Positions 17,801 to 27,321 of a stretch of 64,000 nucleotides of DNA are shown here, piece by piece. The position numbers were made by a program, and so were the translations under genes. The stretch's first letter is position 1. Every line of letters begins with the position of its first letter. Under the pieces are notes generated by a model. The model was not told the origin of the DNA, made no database searches, and saw only the letters and a list, made by a program, of their open reading frames with translations. The stretch covers positions 33,587 to 97,586 of the forward strand of contig NZ_JANJOU010000014.1 in NCBI RefSeq assembly GCF_024594815.1, given 5' to 3'. This DNA is from Roseomonas populi (GTDB taxonomy: Bacteria; Pseudomonadota; Alphaproteobacteria; Acetobacterales; Acetobacteraceae).

Positions 17801-17915
17801 TTCGCTGGCGGTGCGCCTCGGCCGGTGGAGCCGAGGCGACTGCAGGGGCAGGATCGGGCTCCTCGCCCGGAACCTGATTTTGGGTCAGGCCTGCAGCAGT
17901 CCGATGCAGGTCCAG
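17801..17915 (+). repeat. Intergenic repeat R2, copy 1, with 9-bp hairpin
   Basis: An about 115-base segment that aligns almost colinearly with 56120-56235. Both share the start TTCGCTG, a perfect stem CGCCTCGGC/GCCGAGGCG with a 7-base loop (17814-17838 here), and the end GCAGCAG-CCGATGCAGG-CCAG. The loop and middle differ while the stem is kept, which suggests the structure matters. No coding potential seen. Confidence 0.7.
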
Positions 17916-17984
17916 AGACTTCTGGCCCGGGACAAGCGCTTTGCGTTTGCCCGGGAGTTCAGGGGGCGGCGCCCCCTGCTAGTC

Positions 17985-20243
17985 TCACCCGGTCGTTTCA
18001 GCCTGCAGGAGGAACAGGATCACGGAACGCCCTGTCGCCTGGTAGGTCGCACCGCACTCGAAGGCGCGCTCCTCTTCGTCTTCGGGAATGTTCGTGTCCG
18101 CCAGCAGCGTCCAGCCCTGGCAGCCTGCCGCCTCCGGCAGGGTGAACTCCACGACGTCGTGGTGGCCGTTGATCACCATCAGCACCGTGGCGTCCTGCCC
18201 ACGCTTCCGGATGCCCGTCACCTGCGCGCGCCCGTCCATCAGCATGCCGAAACACTTGGTGGTCTCGTTGTCCCAGTCGACAGGCTGCATCTCGGACCCG
18301 TTGGCGTTGATCCAGGTCACGTCCCGGACGCCCAGCTCCTCGTTCATCTCCCCGGTCAGGAAGCGCGTGCGGCGGAGGATCGGGTACTTGTGCCGCAGTT
18401 CCAGCAGCTTCCGGGTGAAGCGGATCAGGGTCTGCCCCTTCTCCTCGATCGCCCAGTTTACCCAGCTGATCTCGTCGTCCTGGCAGTAGGCGTTGTTGTT
18501 CCCGCCCTGAGTCCGCCCGAACTCGTCCCCGGCCAGGATCATCGGCGTCCCTTGGGAGAGGACGAGGGTGGAGAGGATGTTCCGGATCTGCCGCTCCCGC
18601 AGCGCGTTGATCTCCGGGTCGTCGGTCGGCCCCTCCGCCCCGCAGTTCCAGGAGCGGTTGTCGGAATGGCCGTCCTTGTTGTCCTCCCCGTTCGCCTCGT
18701 TGTGCTTCTCGTTGTAGGTCACCGTGTCGTTCAGCGTGAACCCGTCATGCGCGGTCACGAAGTTCACGCTGGCCCAGGCCCGGCGGCCGCTGTGGTTGAA
18801 CTTGTCCGGCGAGCCGCAGAGCCGCGGTGCCAGCGCCTGCGCGCTCGCCTCACCGCGCCAGAAATCGCGCACGGTGTCGCGGAAGCTGTCGTTCCACTCC
18901 GCCCAGCCGGCGGGGAAGCTGCCCACCTGATAGCCGCCGGGGCCGATGTCCCAGGGCTCGGCGATCAGCTTCACGGTCTGCAGCAGCGGGTCCTGCTGGC
19001 ACACCTTCAGGAAGCCGCTCTGCTCGTCAAAGCCGTGCGGCTCACGCGCCAGGATGGTGCCGAGGTCGAAGCGGAACCCGTCGATGTGCATCTCCTGCAC
19101 CCAGTAGCGCAGACTGTCCGCCACCATCTGGATCACGCGGGGGTGGGAGAGGTTCACCGTGTTCCCGGTGCCCGTGTCGTTGATGTAGTAGCGCTTCTGG
19201 TCGGGCAGCAGCCGGTAGTAGCTGGCATTGTCGATGCCCTTGAAGGACAGCGTCGGCCCCTTCTCGTTCCCTTCGGCCGTGTGGTTGTACACGACGTCGA
19301 GGATCACCTCGAGGCCCGCCTCGTGGAAGCGCGCCACCATCTCCTTGAACTCGCGCAGGCTGTTCGGCACATCGGAGGCGTAGCGCGGGTCGGGCGCGAA
19401 GAAGCCGATGCTGTTGTAGCCCCAGTAGTTCACCAGGTTCTTCTGCAGCAGGAAGTCGTCGTTGATGAAGGTGTGCACCGGCAGCAGCTCGACCGAGGTG
19501 ACGCCGAGCGACTTGATGTAGTCCACCACCGGCTTCTGCCCCAGCCCGGCGTAGGTGCCGCGCAGGTTCTCCGGCACCTCCGGGTGAAGCTTCGTGTAGC
19601 CCTTCACATGCGTCTCGTAGACCACCGTGTGGTCCCAGGGCACGAAGCGCCGCCCGGGCTCGCCCTGCCAGTCGAAGTTCGGGTCCACGATCACGCATTT
19701 GGGCATGAAGGGCGCGCTGTCGCGCTCATCGAAGGTCAGATCGTCGCCGGTCTCCATCTTGTAGCCGAAAACGGCCGGATCCCAGGTCAGGGACCCCGCA
19801 TGGGCGCGGGCATAGGGGTCCAGCAGCAGCTTGTTCGGATTGAAGCGGTGCCCCGCCTCCGGCTCGTAGGGGCCGTGGACGCGGTAGCCGTAGAAAGTTC
19901 CCGGCCCCACATCGGGCAGGTACCCGTGGAAGATCTGGTTCGTGTACTCGGGCAACTCGACGCGCTCGATCTCCTTCTCCCCGCTGCCGTCGAAGATGCA
20001 GACCTCCACCTTCGTCGCATTCGCGGAGAAGAGGGCAAAGTTCGTGCCTCCCCCGTCCCAGTGAGCCCCGCGCTTGGCGGGCGAGCCCTCTTTGATCCGG
20101 CCCTTGATGATCTCTGCCAACGTCCCGTTCCGTCCAATATGCCCGCGCCCCAGGGCGTCGATCGCGGACAGCGGAACGGGCGGCAGGCCCGGCGGTTGAC
20201 GGCAAAAGGGCCGGAGGGACGCGAATCCCCCCGGCCCCTGCAT
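17985..20243 (-). CDS. glgX: Glycogen debranching enzyme GlgX (GH13 isoamylase-type)
   Basis: Up to 752 residues. An N-terminal CBM48 domain (GAHWDGGGTNFALFSANATK) is followed by a GH13 barrel with the regions DVVYNHTAEG, DGFRFDLGTI (nucleophile Asp), LIAEPWDIG (acid Glu) and FVTAHDGFTL (transition-state Asp). This is the GlgX/TreX pattern, removing alpha-1,6 branches from phosphorylase-trimmed glycogen. The true start may lie 20-40 codons downstream of the ATG at 20243 (for example a TTG in the T-LAEIIKGR region), since the first 35 residues look non-family. No other glycogen gene is nearby. Confidence 0.93.
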   Translation of the reverse strand: MQGPGGFASLRPFCRQPPGLPPVPLSAIDALGRGHIGRNGTLAEIIKGRIKEGSPAKRGAHWDGGGTNFALFSANATKVEVCIFDGSGEKEIERVELPEYTNQIFHGYLPDVGPGTFYGYRVHGPYEPEAGHRFNPNKLLLDPYARAHAGSLTWDPAVFGYKMETGDDLTFDERDSAPFMPKCVIVDPNFDWQGEPGRRFVPWDHTVVYETHVKGYTKLHPEVPENLRGTYAGLGQKPVVDYIKSLGVTSVELLPVHTFINDDFLLQKNLVNYWGYNSIGFFAPDPRYASDVPNSLREFKEMVARFHEAGLEVILDVVYNHTAEGNEKGPTLSFKGIDNASYYRLLPDQKRYYINDTGTGNTVNLSHPRVIQMVADSLRYWVQEMHIDGFRFDLGTILAREPHGFDEQSGFLKVCQQDPLLQTVKLIAEPWDIGPGGYQVGSFPAGWAEWNDSFRDTVRDFWRGEASAQALAPRLCGSPDKFNHSGRRAWASVNFVTAHDGFTLNDTVTYNEKHNEANGEDNKDGHSDNRSWNCGAEGPTDDPEINALRERQIRNILSTLVLSQGTPMILAGDEFGRTQGGNNNAYCQDDEISWVNWAIEEKGQTLIRFTRKLLELRHKYPILRRTRFLTGEMNEELGVRDVTWINANGSEMQPVDWDNETTKCFGMLMDGRAQVTGIRKRGQDATVLMVINGHHDVVEFTLPEAAGCQGWTLLADTNIPEDEEERAFECGATYQATGRSVILFLLQAETTG

Positions 20244-20250
20244 TTTTTCC

Positions 20251-20278
20251 GCCGCCGCGGCCTTAGGGCCGCAGCGGC
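20251..20278. terminator. GC hairpin just after the RND transporter gene
   Basis: A 12-base arm, 4-base loop and 12-base arm (GCCGCCGCGGCC-TTAG-GGCCGCAGCGGC) with one mismatch lies 8 bases past the RND stop. It has no T run in the minus direction, so it may only attenuate or protect the mRNA end. Confidence 0.4.
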
Positions 20279-20286
20279 CCTCGCTG

Positions 20287-23200
20287 CTACTCCGCCGGGG
20301 CCGGGTGCGCCGCCCCGTGCGGCACCCGCCGCCCGCGCCGCAGCCCCTTCACGCTCCGCTCCAGCGCGTCGAAGCCGAGATAGAGCACGGGCGTCACGAA
20401 GAGGGTCAGCACTTGGCTCACCGCTAGGCCGCCCACCACCGCCAGGCCCAGCGGCTGGCGAAGCTCGGCGGCCGCGCCCCATCCCGCCGCGATGGGCACC
20501 GCGCCCGCCGCCGCCGCCAGCGTGGTCATCAGGATCGGCCGGAACCGCAGCACGCAGGCGTCCCGCACCGCCACGCGCGGGTCCGCCCCCTCTCGCTGCC
20601 GGCTGAGCGCCACGTCCACGATCATGATGGCGTTCTTCTTCACCAGCCCGATCAGCAGCAGCACGCCGATCACCGCGATGACGGAGAGGTCCATGTGGAA
20701 CAGCCACAGCGTCGCCAGCGCCCCCAGCGCCGCCGCCGGCAGGCCGGAGAGGATGGTCAGCGGGTGAACCAGGCTCTCGTAGAGGACGCCCAGCACCACG
20801 TACATCACGATGACAGCTGCCAGGATCAGCATGCCCTGGCCCGCCAGCGCCTGCTGGAACACCTGCGCCGTGCCGGAGAAGGCGCCGATCACGCCCGGCG
20901 GCGGCTGCATCTCCCGCTCCGTCGCCCGGATCGCGTCGGTGGCCTGCCCCAGCGCCACGCCGGGCGGCAGGTTGAAGCCGATCGTCACGGCCGGCAGCTG
21001 CCCCTGGTGCCCCACCGTCAGCGGCCCCGTGCCGCGCTGGATGGTGGCCAGGGCCGAGAGCGGCACCAGGCGCCCGGTGTTGGAGCGGAGATAGAGCTTC
21101 TGCAGCCCGTTCTCGTCCCGCTGGTCCTCCGGCAGCGCCTCCACGATCACGGGATAGGCGTTGGCCTGGGCGTAGATGGTGGAGATCTGCCGCGCCCCGA
21201 AGGCGGAGTAGAGGGCCTGCCGCACCTGGTCCACGTTCACGCCCAGCGCGGCCGCCCGGTCGCGGTCCACCTGCACGTTCACCACGGGCGCATCCAGCTG
21301 CAGGTCCGTGTTCACGTCCTGCAGCAGGGGGTTACCCCGCAGCCGCGCCGCCAGCCGCTGGGCGAAGTCGTACAGCGACTTCGATTCCAACCCCTGCAGC
21401 GTGTACATGTACAGGGTGCGGGATTGCCGCGCCCCGAAGTTCAGGTTCTGGATGGGCTGCAGGAACACCTGCATGCCCGGCACCTGGGAAACCTCCCGCC
21501 GCAGCCCCTGGATCACCTCGGTCACCATCGGCCGCTCGGCGCGGGGCTTCAGCTCCACGAACATGCGCCCCTGGTTGACCGAAAGGCTCTGCCCGACCGC
21601 CCCGATGTTGGAGGACACGCTCTTCACATAGGGGTTGCGGCCGATGGTCGCGGCAACCTGCCCCTGCATCTCCGTCATTGCCTCGTAGGAGGCGTCGCGC
21701 GGCCCCTCGGTGGAGACGCTGACCAGCCCCGTGTCCTCGATGGGGAAGAAGCCCTTCGGCATCGCCATGGCCAGCCACCCGGCCGCGACGAGGGACGCGA
21801 AGAACACACCCCAGACCACCAGCCGGAAACGCAGCGCCAGGTCCAGCAGCCAGGCATAGGCCCGCTCGATCCCCCGGAACCCCGCCTCCAGGAAGGCGTC
21901 CACCCGTCCGGGCTTGGCGTCGTGGGAATGCGCCGGCAGCCAGGAGGCCATGAGCGGCGTGAGGGTGAGGGAGACGAAGCAGGAGACCGCCACGGCCAGC
22001 GTCACGGTGGCCGCGAAGGCGTTGAACACGCGCCCCACCACGCCGCCCATCAGCAGGATCGGCAGGAACACCGCCGTCAGCGAGAGGGTGATGGAGATGA
22101 TGGTGAAGCCGATCTCGCGCGATCCCTTCATCGCCGCCTCGAAGGGGTTCATCCCCTCCTCCACGTGGCGAATGATCGCCTCCAGCATCACGATGGCGTC
22201 GTCCACCACCAGGCCGACGGCCAGCGTCAGCCCCAGCAGGGTCACGTTGTCGATGCCGTAGCCCATCGCGTACATCAGCGCGAAGGTGCCGCAGAGTGAA
22301 ATGGGCACCGCGATCATCGGGATCAGCGTCGCCAGCAGCCGGCGCAGGAACAGCCAGACCACCAGCACAACCAGCCCGATGGCGATGAACAGGCTTTCCT
22401 GCACGTCGTGCACCGCCGCCCGGATGGAGAGCGAGCGGTCCAGCGAGACGTCGATCCGCGCCCCTGGCGGCAGAGCTGATTGCAGCTCCGGCAGGGCCGC
22501 GAAGACCCCGTCCACCACCTCCACCGTGTTCGCGTCCGGCTGGCGCTGCACCGCCAGCGTCAGCCCGCGCACCCCGTTGCGGTAGGAGGCGATGCGGTCG
22601 TTCTGCACCCCGTCCACCACCTCCGCGATGTCGGCCAGCCGCACCGGCGCGCCGGAGCGCCCGGCCACCACCAGCTTGCCGAAGGCCTCAGCGTCCGGCG
22701 GCTGGTCATTCGCCCGCAGCACCAATTGCTGCCGCTGGCCGGAGAGGGTCCCGACCGGCGTGTTGGAGTTGGCCGTCGCCACCGCGCTACTCACCTGGTC
22801 CAGCGTCAGCCCCATGGAGGCCAGCCGGTCCGCCCGCATCCGCACGCGCACGGAGAACAGCTGCTCGCCATAGGTCACCACCTGCGCCACCCCCGGCACG
22901 CGGGAGAGCGCGGGGGAGACGAGGGTCGAGGCGATGTCGTTCAGCTGGTACAGCGGCACGTCGCCGCCCGAGAGGGTCAGCAGCACCACCGGCGCATCCG
23001 CCGGGTTCGCCTTCCGGTAGGAGGGCGGCGTCGTCATCTCGATCGGCAGGCGCCGCTGCGCGCGGGTCAGCGCCGCCTGCACGTCCTGCGCCGCCGCATC
23101 GATGTTCCGGTTCAGCACGAATTGCAGCGTGATCTGCGTCGTGCCCTGGCCGGAGGTGGAGGAGATCGAATCGATCCCCGTGATGGTGGAGAACTCGCGC

Positions 23201-23403
23201 TCCATCGGCAGCGCGACGCTGGTTGCCATCGTCTCCGGGCTCGCGCCCGGAAGCTGGGCGGAGACGGTGATCACGGGGAAGTCCACCCGCGGCACGGCCG
23301 CCACGGGCATCAGCCGGTAGCCCATGATCCCCGCCAGCACGATGGCGGCGGAGAGCAGCCCGGTCATGATCGGGCGGCGGATGAAGATCGCGGAAAGGTT
23401 CAT
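20287..23403 (-). CDS. RND multidrug efflux transporter (MdtB/MdtC/AcrB family)
   Basis: 1,038 residues, the normal HAE1-RND length. It starts MNLSAIFIRRPIMTGLL, has twelve expected transmembrane helices in two halves, and carries the proton-relay pair D401-D402 in GLVVDDAIVMLEAI. FFPIEDTGLV lies early in the second half. It pumps drugs or other amphiphiles from the inner membrane and periplasm outwards with a fusion protein and an outer-membrane channel. The ATG overlaps the stop of the adaptor gene (ATGA). No TolC-type gene is in the window. Confidence 0.93.
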   Translation of the reverse strand: MNLSAIFIRRPIMTGLLSAAIVLAGIMGYRLMPVAAVPRVDFPVITVSAQLPGASPETMATSVALPMEREFSTITGIDSISSTSGQGTTQITLQFVLNRNIDAAAQDVQAALTRAQRRLPIEMTTPPSYRKANPADAPVVLLTLSGGDVPLYQLNDIASTLVSPALSRVPGVAQVVTYGEQLFSVRVRMRADRLASMGLTLDQVSSAVATANSNTPVGTLSGQRQQLVLRANDQPPDAEAFGKLVVAGRSGAPVRLADIAEVVDGVQNDRIASYRNGVRGLTLAVQRQPDANTVEVVDGVFAALPELQSALPPGARIDVSLDRSLSIRAAVHDVQESLFIAIGLVVLVVWLFLRRLLATLIPMIAVPISLCGTFALMYAMGYGIDNVTLLGLTLAVGLVVDDAIVMLEAIIRHVEEGMNPFEAAMKGSREIGFTIISITLSLTAVFLPILLMGGVVGRVFNAFAATVTLAVAVSCFVSLTLTPLMASWLPAHSHDAKPGRVDAFLEAGFRGIERAYAWLLDLALRFRLVVWGVFFASLVAAGWLAMAMPKGFFPIEDTGLVSVSTEGPRDASYEAMTEMQGQVAATIGRNPYVKSVSSNIGAVGQSLSVNQGRMFVELKPRAERPMVTEVIQGLRREVSQVPGMQVFLQPIQNLNFGARQSRTLYMYTLQGLESKSLYDFAQRLAARLRGNPLLQDVNTDLQLDAPVVNVQVDRDRAAALGVNVDQVRQALYSAFGARQISTIYAQANAYPVIVEALPEDQRDENGLQKLYLRSNTGRLVPLSALATIQRGTGPLTVGHQGQLPAVTIGFNLPPGVALGQATDAIRATEREMQPPPGVIGAFSGTAQVFQQALAGQGMLILAAVIVMYVVLGVLYESLVHPLTILSGLPAAALGALATLWLFHMDLSVIAVIGVLLLIGLVKKNAIMIVDVALSRQREGADPRVAVRDACVLRFRPILMTTLAAAAGAVPIAAGWGAAAELRQPLGLAVVGGLAVSQVLTLFVTPVLYLGFDALERSVKGLRRGRRVPHGAAHPAPAE

Positions 23404-24542
23404 CGGGCGCTCGCCTGCCGGCCGGAGGTTGCCTCCGCCTGCGGTTGCACCCCCGGCGGGCCGCCGGGGTTCCGCACCGCCACCCGCGCGCCGTCGCGCA
23501 GCCGCTCGATGCCCTCCGTCACCACCATCTCGCCATTCGCCACCCCGCCCTCGATCACGGCGCGGCCGGAGGCGTAGCGCACCACCTTCACCGCCACCCG
23601 CCGGGCGGTGTTCTCCGGCGTCAGGGCGTAGAGGAAATTGCCCCCCTGCCCAACGCGCACCGCGGCCACGGGCACGGAGACGGCCTGCGCCTCCACCCGC
23701 GGCACCATCACCACCTCAAGGTACTGCCCCGGCCACAGCCGGGCGGGGGCGTTGGCGAAGCGCGCCTTCAGCCCGATCGTGCCCGTGGCCGTATCCACGG
23801 AACTGTCCACGAAGATCAGCTCGCCCTCGGCCGGGCGGGCGCTGTCGCCCGGTGCCTGGGCCCGCACCTTCGGCCGCTCGCCGCGCCCCTGCGCCTCCCG
23901 CAGTTCCGCCAGCCAGCGCTCGGGCACGGAGAAGGCCACGTTGATCGGGTCGGTCTGGGTGATGGTGGCCAGCACCGCCCCCTCCGCCGCCCGCACGAAG
24001 TTCCCCTCCTTCACCGGAAGCGCTCCCAGCCGGCCGCCCGCCTCCGCCCGGATGGTCGCGAATTCCAGGGTCAGCCGGGTCTGCGCCACCTGCGCCTCGT
24101 CGGCCCGCACGGTGGCCGCGAGCGCCGTCGCGTCCGCCTGCGCCTGCTCCGCCCGCTGGGCGGAGGCGAAGGCGTCGGACCGGAGGGAGGCGTAGCGCCG
24201 CGCATCGGACTGCGCCCGCTCCAGCTGCGCCCGGTCCCGCGCCAGGATCGCCTCCTGCTGCTGCAGCAGGGCCTGGGTGTTGCGGGAATCGAGGGTGAAG
24301 AGCAGGTCGCCCGCCTTCACCATCTGCCCTTCCTGCACGTGCACCCGCTCGATCTGCCCGTCCACGCGGGAGCGGACGGAGATGATGGAGACAGCCTGCG
24401 CCGTCCCGTTCGCTGTCACCTCGACGGGCAGCGCCCCGATGCTGGCGGGCGCGGCGGCCACGGAAACGGGCGCGGCCTCCTGCGCCAGGGCAGGAAGGGA
24501 AGCGAGCAAAAAGCAGCAAAGCGCGGCAAAAACTGAGCGCAT
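23400..24542 (-). CDS. RND efflux periplasmic adaptor (membrane fusion protein)
   Basis: 380 residues from the ATG at 24542, chosen because it begins a clean signal peptide (MRSVFAALCCFLLASLPALA|QE). A lipoyl/barrel-hybrid region (VRSRVDGQIERVHVQEGQMV), an Ala/Gln-rich alpha-hairpin (residues about 85-150), a second lipoyl half (IRAEAGGRLGALPVKEG) and a membrane-proximal domain follow. This is the HlyD/AcrA architecture. It is co-transcribed with the RND pump. In-frame ATGs further upstream would add a non-signal N-terminus. Confidence 0.9.
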   Translation of the reverse strand: MRSVFAALCCFLLASLPALAQEAAPVSVAAAPASIGALPVEVTANGTAQAVSIISVRSRVDGQIERVHVQEGQMVKAGDLLFTLDSRNTQALLQQQEAILARDRAQLERAQSDARRYASLRSDAFASAQRAEQAQADATALAATVRADEAQVAQTRLTLEFATIRAEAGGRLGALPVKEGNFVRAAEGAVLATITQTDPINVAFSVPERWLAELREAQGRGERPKVRAQAPGDSARPAEGELIFVDSSVDTATGTIGLKARFANAPARLWPGQYLEVVMVPRVEAQAVSVPVAAVRVGQGGNFLYALTPENTARRVAVKVVRYASGRAVIEGGVANGEMVVTEGIERLRDGARVAVRNPGGPPGVQPQAEATSGRQASAR

Positions 24543-24999
24543 CGTCAGGTTCCGGTCGGAAAGCACCATTCTGATGTGTGCTGTGGATAATCGGAAGTAC
24601 GATCTTGGGCCGATACGTTCCGGATCGCTGTGGTTACGCACTGGAACTCCAGCGCGGGCCTGCAGGCGGCCGCAAAGCCCGCCATGCCGAAGATTTCATC
24701 TCTGCAACTGTCTTTCCCCCCGCCCCCCGGCCCTCGTTCCGTCGGGCCATCGGCCTCCCCCGGGCGAGCGCGATGCACTTCCCACGGGGCGGCCGCGGGC
24801 ACCCTGATGGAGGACGGCTTTCCCGGCAGCTTAAATCCTTGTCAGCCCGGATCTTTGTCGGACCGGCGCGCTATCAGCCCCGCATCCCGCGAGAGACTTC
24901 AGGGGCAGGCGGGATTTCCGGCGGGAAGAACCCCTTCGTCTCCCGGGGGCCGCAGCGCCGATAGGCCCCGGGGCCGCCACGGGTGTATGCCGTCGGTCG
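24543..24999. other. Divergent intergenic region, no recognised gene
   Basis: These 457 bases separate the efflux operon (minus) from the prolyl oligopeptidase gene (plus) and must hold both promoters. I see no convincing ORF with a ribosome-binding site, no regulator gene and no clear operator dyad. Confidence 0.6.
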
Positions 25000-27063
25000 A
25001 TGACCGCCCTTCCCGACCCTCGTCCCACCCTCACCGCCCCGGACGACGATCCCTGGCTCTGGCTGGAGGAGGTGGAGGGCGAGCGCGCCCTCTCCTGGGT
25101 GGCCGGGCAGAACGCGGCCACCCTGGCCCGCCTGGCCGATGCGCGCTTCGAGGCGGACCGGGACGCCGTCCGCGCCGCCCTGGACCGGCCGGACAAGCTG
25201 CCCCACGTCACCCGCCGTGGGGCCTGGCTCTATAATTTCTGGACGGACGCCGCCCAGCCGCGCGGCCTGTGGCGCCGCACCACGATGGAGAGCTACCGCG
25301 CGCCCCAGCCGGAATGGCAGGTGCTGCTGGACATCGACGCCCTGGCGCTTGAGGAGGGCGAGGACTGGGTCTGGCAGGGCGCCACCACCCTCCCCGGCAC
25401 CCACGACATCGCCATCCTCCGCCTCTCCCGCGGCGGCGGCGACGCGGCGGTGCTGCGGGAATTCGACCTGGAGGCCTGCCGCTTCGTCGAGGGCGGCTTC
25501 GCCCTGCCGGAGTGCAAGGGCTCGGTGGACTGGCTGGACCGCGACACCCTCCTCCTCACCGCGGCCTATGGGGAGGGAATGGCCACAAGCTCCGGCTACG
25601 CCCGCACCGTCCGCCTCTGGGCGCGCGGCACGGACCCCGCCGCCGCCCCTGTCCTCTTCTCGATCCCCGAGGACCACATGCTCGCCGCGGGCGGCCTGGA
25701 CCGCGACACCGGCCAGATCGTCTTCGTGGACCAGATCGGCTTCTACGACACCGCCGTCCATCTCGGGGACCGCGCCGGCCCGAAGCGCCGCATCGACCTG
25801 CCCACGGATACGGAGTTCCACTGGCAGCGCGGCTGGCTCGCCGCCCGCCCCCGCACGCCCTGGACGGTGAACGGCACCACCCACGCCCCCGACACCTTGC
25901 TTGGCATCGGCCTCGACGCCGCGCTGGCGGGGGACCGGGGCTTCACCACCCTCTTCACCCCCGGCGATCGCCGGGCCCTCCAGGGCTTCTTCTGGTGCGA
26001 CGGCCGCCTGGTCGTCTCCGTGCTGGACGAGCTGCGCCCCGAGTTCACGATTCTCACCCCCGGGCCGGGCGCGTGGTCTGCCGCCCGCCTGGACCTGCCC
26101 CGGACCGGCGTCGCGACCCTCTGGCCCCTGGACAGCGAGGGGGAGGAATCCGACGGCGCGCTGCTGGCCCAGGTCGAGGACCCGATCACCCCCGCCACCC
26201 TCCTGCTCACGGGTATCGACCTCGCCGCCCCCGAGCTCCTGCGCCGCTCCTCCCCCGTCTTCGACGCCACCGGCCTCGTCATCACCCGGCACGAGGCGGT
26301 CTCCACGGACGGCGAGCGCATCCCCTACGTCCAGACCGGCCCCGCCGCGGAAACGGGCGACGCCCCCGTCCACCTCTCCGGTTATGGCGGCTTCCGCATC
26401 TCCCGCCTGCCCCACTACCAGGGCATGACCGGCAAGCTCTGGCTCGAGAAGGGCGGCACGACCGTCATCGCCAACATCCGCGGGGGCGGCGAGTTCGGCA
26501 CGCGCTGGCACGAGGCTGGCCGGCGCGAGGGCAAGCGCCTCTCCCACGACGACTTCGCCGCCGTCGCCGCCGACCTTGTCCGCCGCGGCGTCACCACCCC
26601 CGGCCGCATCGCGGCGGAGGGTGGGTCCAACGGCGGCCTCCTCATCGCCAACATGCTCACGCGCTATCCGGAGCGGTTCGGCGCCCTGTTCTGCACCATC
26701 CCGCTCATCGACATGCGCCGCTACACGAAGCTCCTGGCCGGGGCGAGCTGGATCGCCGAGTACGGCGACCCCGACCTGCCCGGGGACTGGGCCTTCCTCC
26801 AGCACATGTCCGCCTATCACGCGGCAGAACCCGGCCGCCCCTACCCGCCCATCCTCATCGCCACCACGCGCCGCGACGACCGCGTCCACCCCGGGCACGC
26901 CCGCAAGATGGCCGCGAAACTTCAGTCCCTCGGCTACCCCGCCCTGCTCCACGAGCCGGCGGCGGGCGGGCACGGCTACGGAAAGGACAATGGCGAGGTC
27001 GCCACCTTCGCCGCCCTCGGCGCGGCCTTCCTGCGCCGGGCGGTCGGGTGGGAGGAAGCCTGA
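25000..27063 (+). CDS. Prolyl oligopeptidase family serine peptidase (S9A)
   Basis: 687 residues without a signal peptide, so probably cytoplasmic. The N-terminal part begins with the family phrase DPWLWLEEVEGERALSWV and continues as a beta-propeller. The C-terminal alpha/beta-hydrolase domain has S543 in EGGSNGGL, the acid Asp in RRDDRVHP (626-627) and H658 in GGHGYGK. It should cleave short peptides after proline or a related residue. The length fits the family. Convergent with the old yellow enzyme gene, with a palindromic repeat element between them. Confidence 0.93.
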   Translation: MTALPDPRPTLTAPDDDPWLWLEEVEGERALSWVAGQNAATLARLADARFEADRDAVRAALDRPDKLPHVTRRGAWLYNFWTDAAQPRGLWRRTTMESYRAPQPEWQVLLDIDALALEEGEDWVWQGATTLPGTHDIAILRLSRGGGDAAVLREFDLEACRFVEGGFALPECKGSVDWLDRDTLLLTAAYGEGMATSSGYARTVRLWARGTDPAAAPVLFSIPEDHMLAAGGLDRDTGQIVFVDQIGFYDTAVHLGDRAGPKRRIDLPTDTEFHWQRGWLAARPRTPWTVNGTTHAPDTLLGIGLDAALAGDRGFTTLFTPGDRRALQGFFWCDGRLVVSVLDELRPEFTILTPGPGAWSAARLDLPRTGVATLWPLDSEGEESDGALLAQVEDPITPATLLLTGIDLAAPELLRRSSPVFDATGLVITRHEAVSTDGERIPYVQTGPAAETGDAPVHLSGYGGFRISRLPHYQGMTGKLWLEKGGTTVIANIRGGGEFGTRWHEAGRREGKRLSHDDFAAVAADLVRRGVTTPGRIAAEGGSNGGLLIANMLTRYPERFGALFCTIPLIDMRRYTKLLAGASWIAEYGDPDLPGDWAFLQHMSAYHAAEPGRPYPPILIATTRRDDRVHPGHARKMAAKLQSLGYPALLHEPAAGGHGYGKDNGEVATFAALGAAFLRRAVGWEEA

Positions 27064-27069
27064 GGACGG

Positions 27070-27316
27070 CCAGGGAGAGGGAGAAGGAATTCCCCCCCTT
27101 CCCCGGACCCCTCGCCATCATCTTTTCCTAAAGGGCTGCCGCAGAATGCGGGACCTGCGGCTCGCCGAGCGGCCACGCCGCTCGGCGCGGGACATGGCAA
27201 CCCGCGCCTTTGAACTGAAATGCGCGCTTCGCGGGCCAGCCGGACATTCCGCGGCAGCCCGACAGAAGAAGATGAGTGGGGGTCCAGGGGGAGAGAATTC
27301 CTTCTCTCCCCCTGGG
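27070..27316. repeat. Large imperfect palindrome built from two inverted R1 repeats
   Basis: Left arm 27070-27147 (CCAGGGAGAGGGAGAAGG, then GGACCCCTCGCCATCATC, then GGGCTGCCGCAGAATG) is mirrored by right arm 27245-27316 (CATTCCGCGGCAGCCC, then GAAGATGAG, then GGTCCAGGGGGAGAG). A perfect 11-bp stem with a 3-base loop (27163-27187) lies in the centre. The element fills the gap between the convergent peptidase and oxidoreductase genes. It encodes nothing recognisable; probably a bidirectional terminator or a small non-autonomous repeat. Confidence 0.75.
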
Positions 27317-27321
27317 GCCGC

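Noticed and set aside
17811..22299. Long plus-strand open frames (over 500 codons) opposite glgX and the RND transporter
   Set aside because: They are antisense shadows of strongly conserved genes in high-GC DNA, with His/Arg/Val-rich low-complexity translations and no ribosome sites or domains.
24543..24999. Small genes between the efflux adaptor and the peptidase
   Set aside because: Candidate ORFs have no ribosome-binding site and low-complexity translations.
24874..26973. Long minus-strand open frame opposite the prolyl oligopeptidase
   Set aside because: The plus strand holds a complete catalytic triad and family motifs; the other frame has Gly/Val/Glu-rich low complexity only.
27070..27316. 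Insertion sequence or transposon
   Set aside because: No transposase, no room for one, and no target duplication visible; kept as an inverted-repeat element only.
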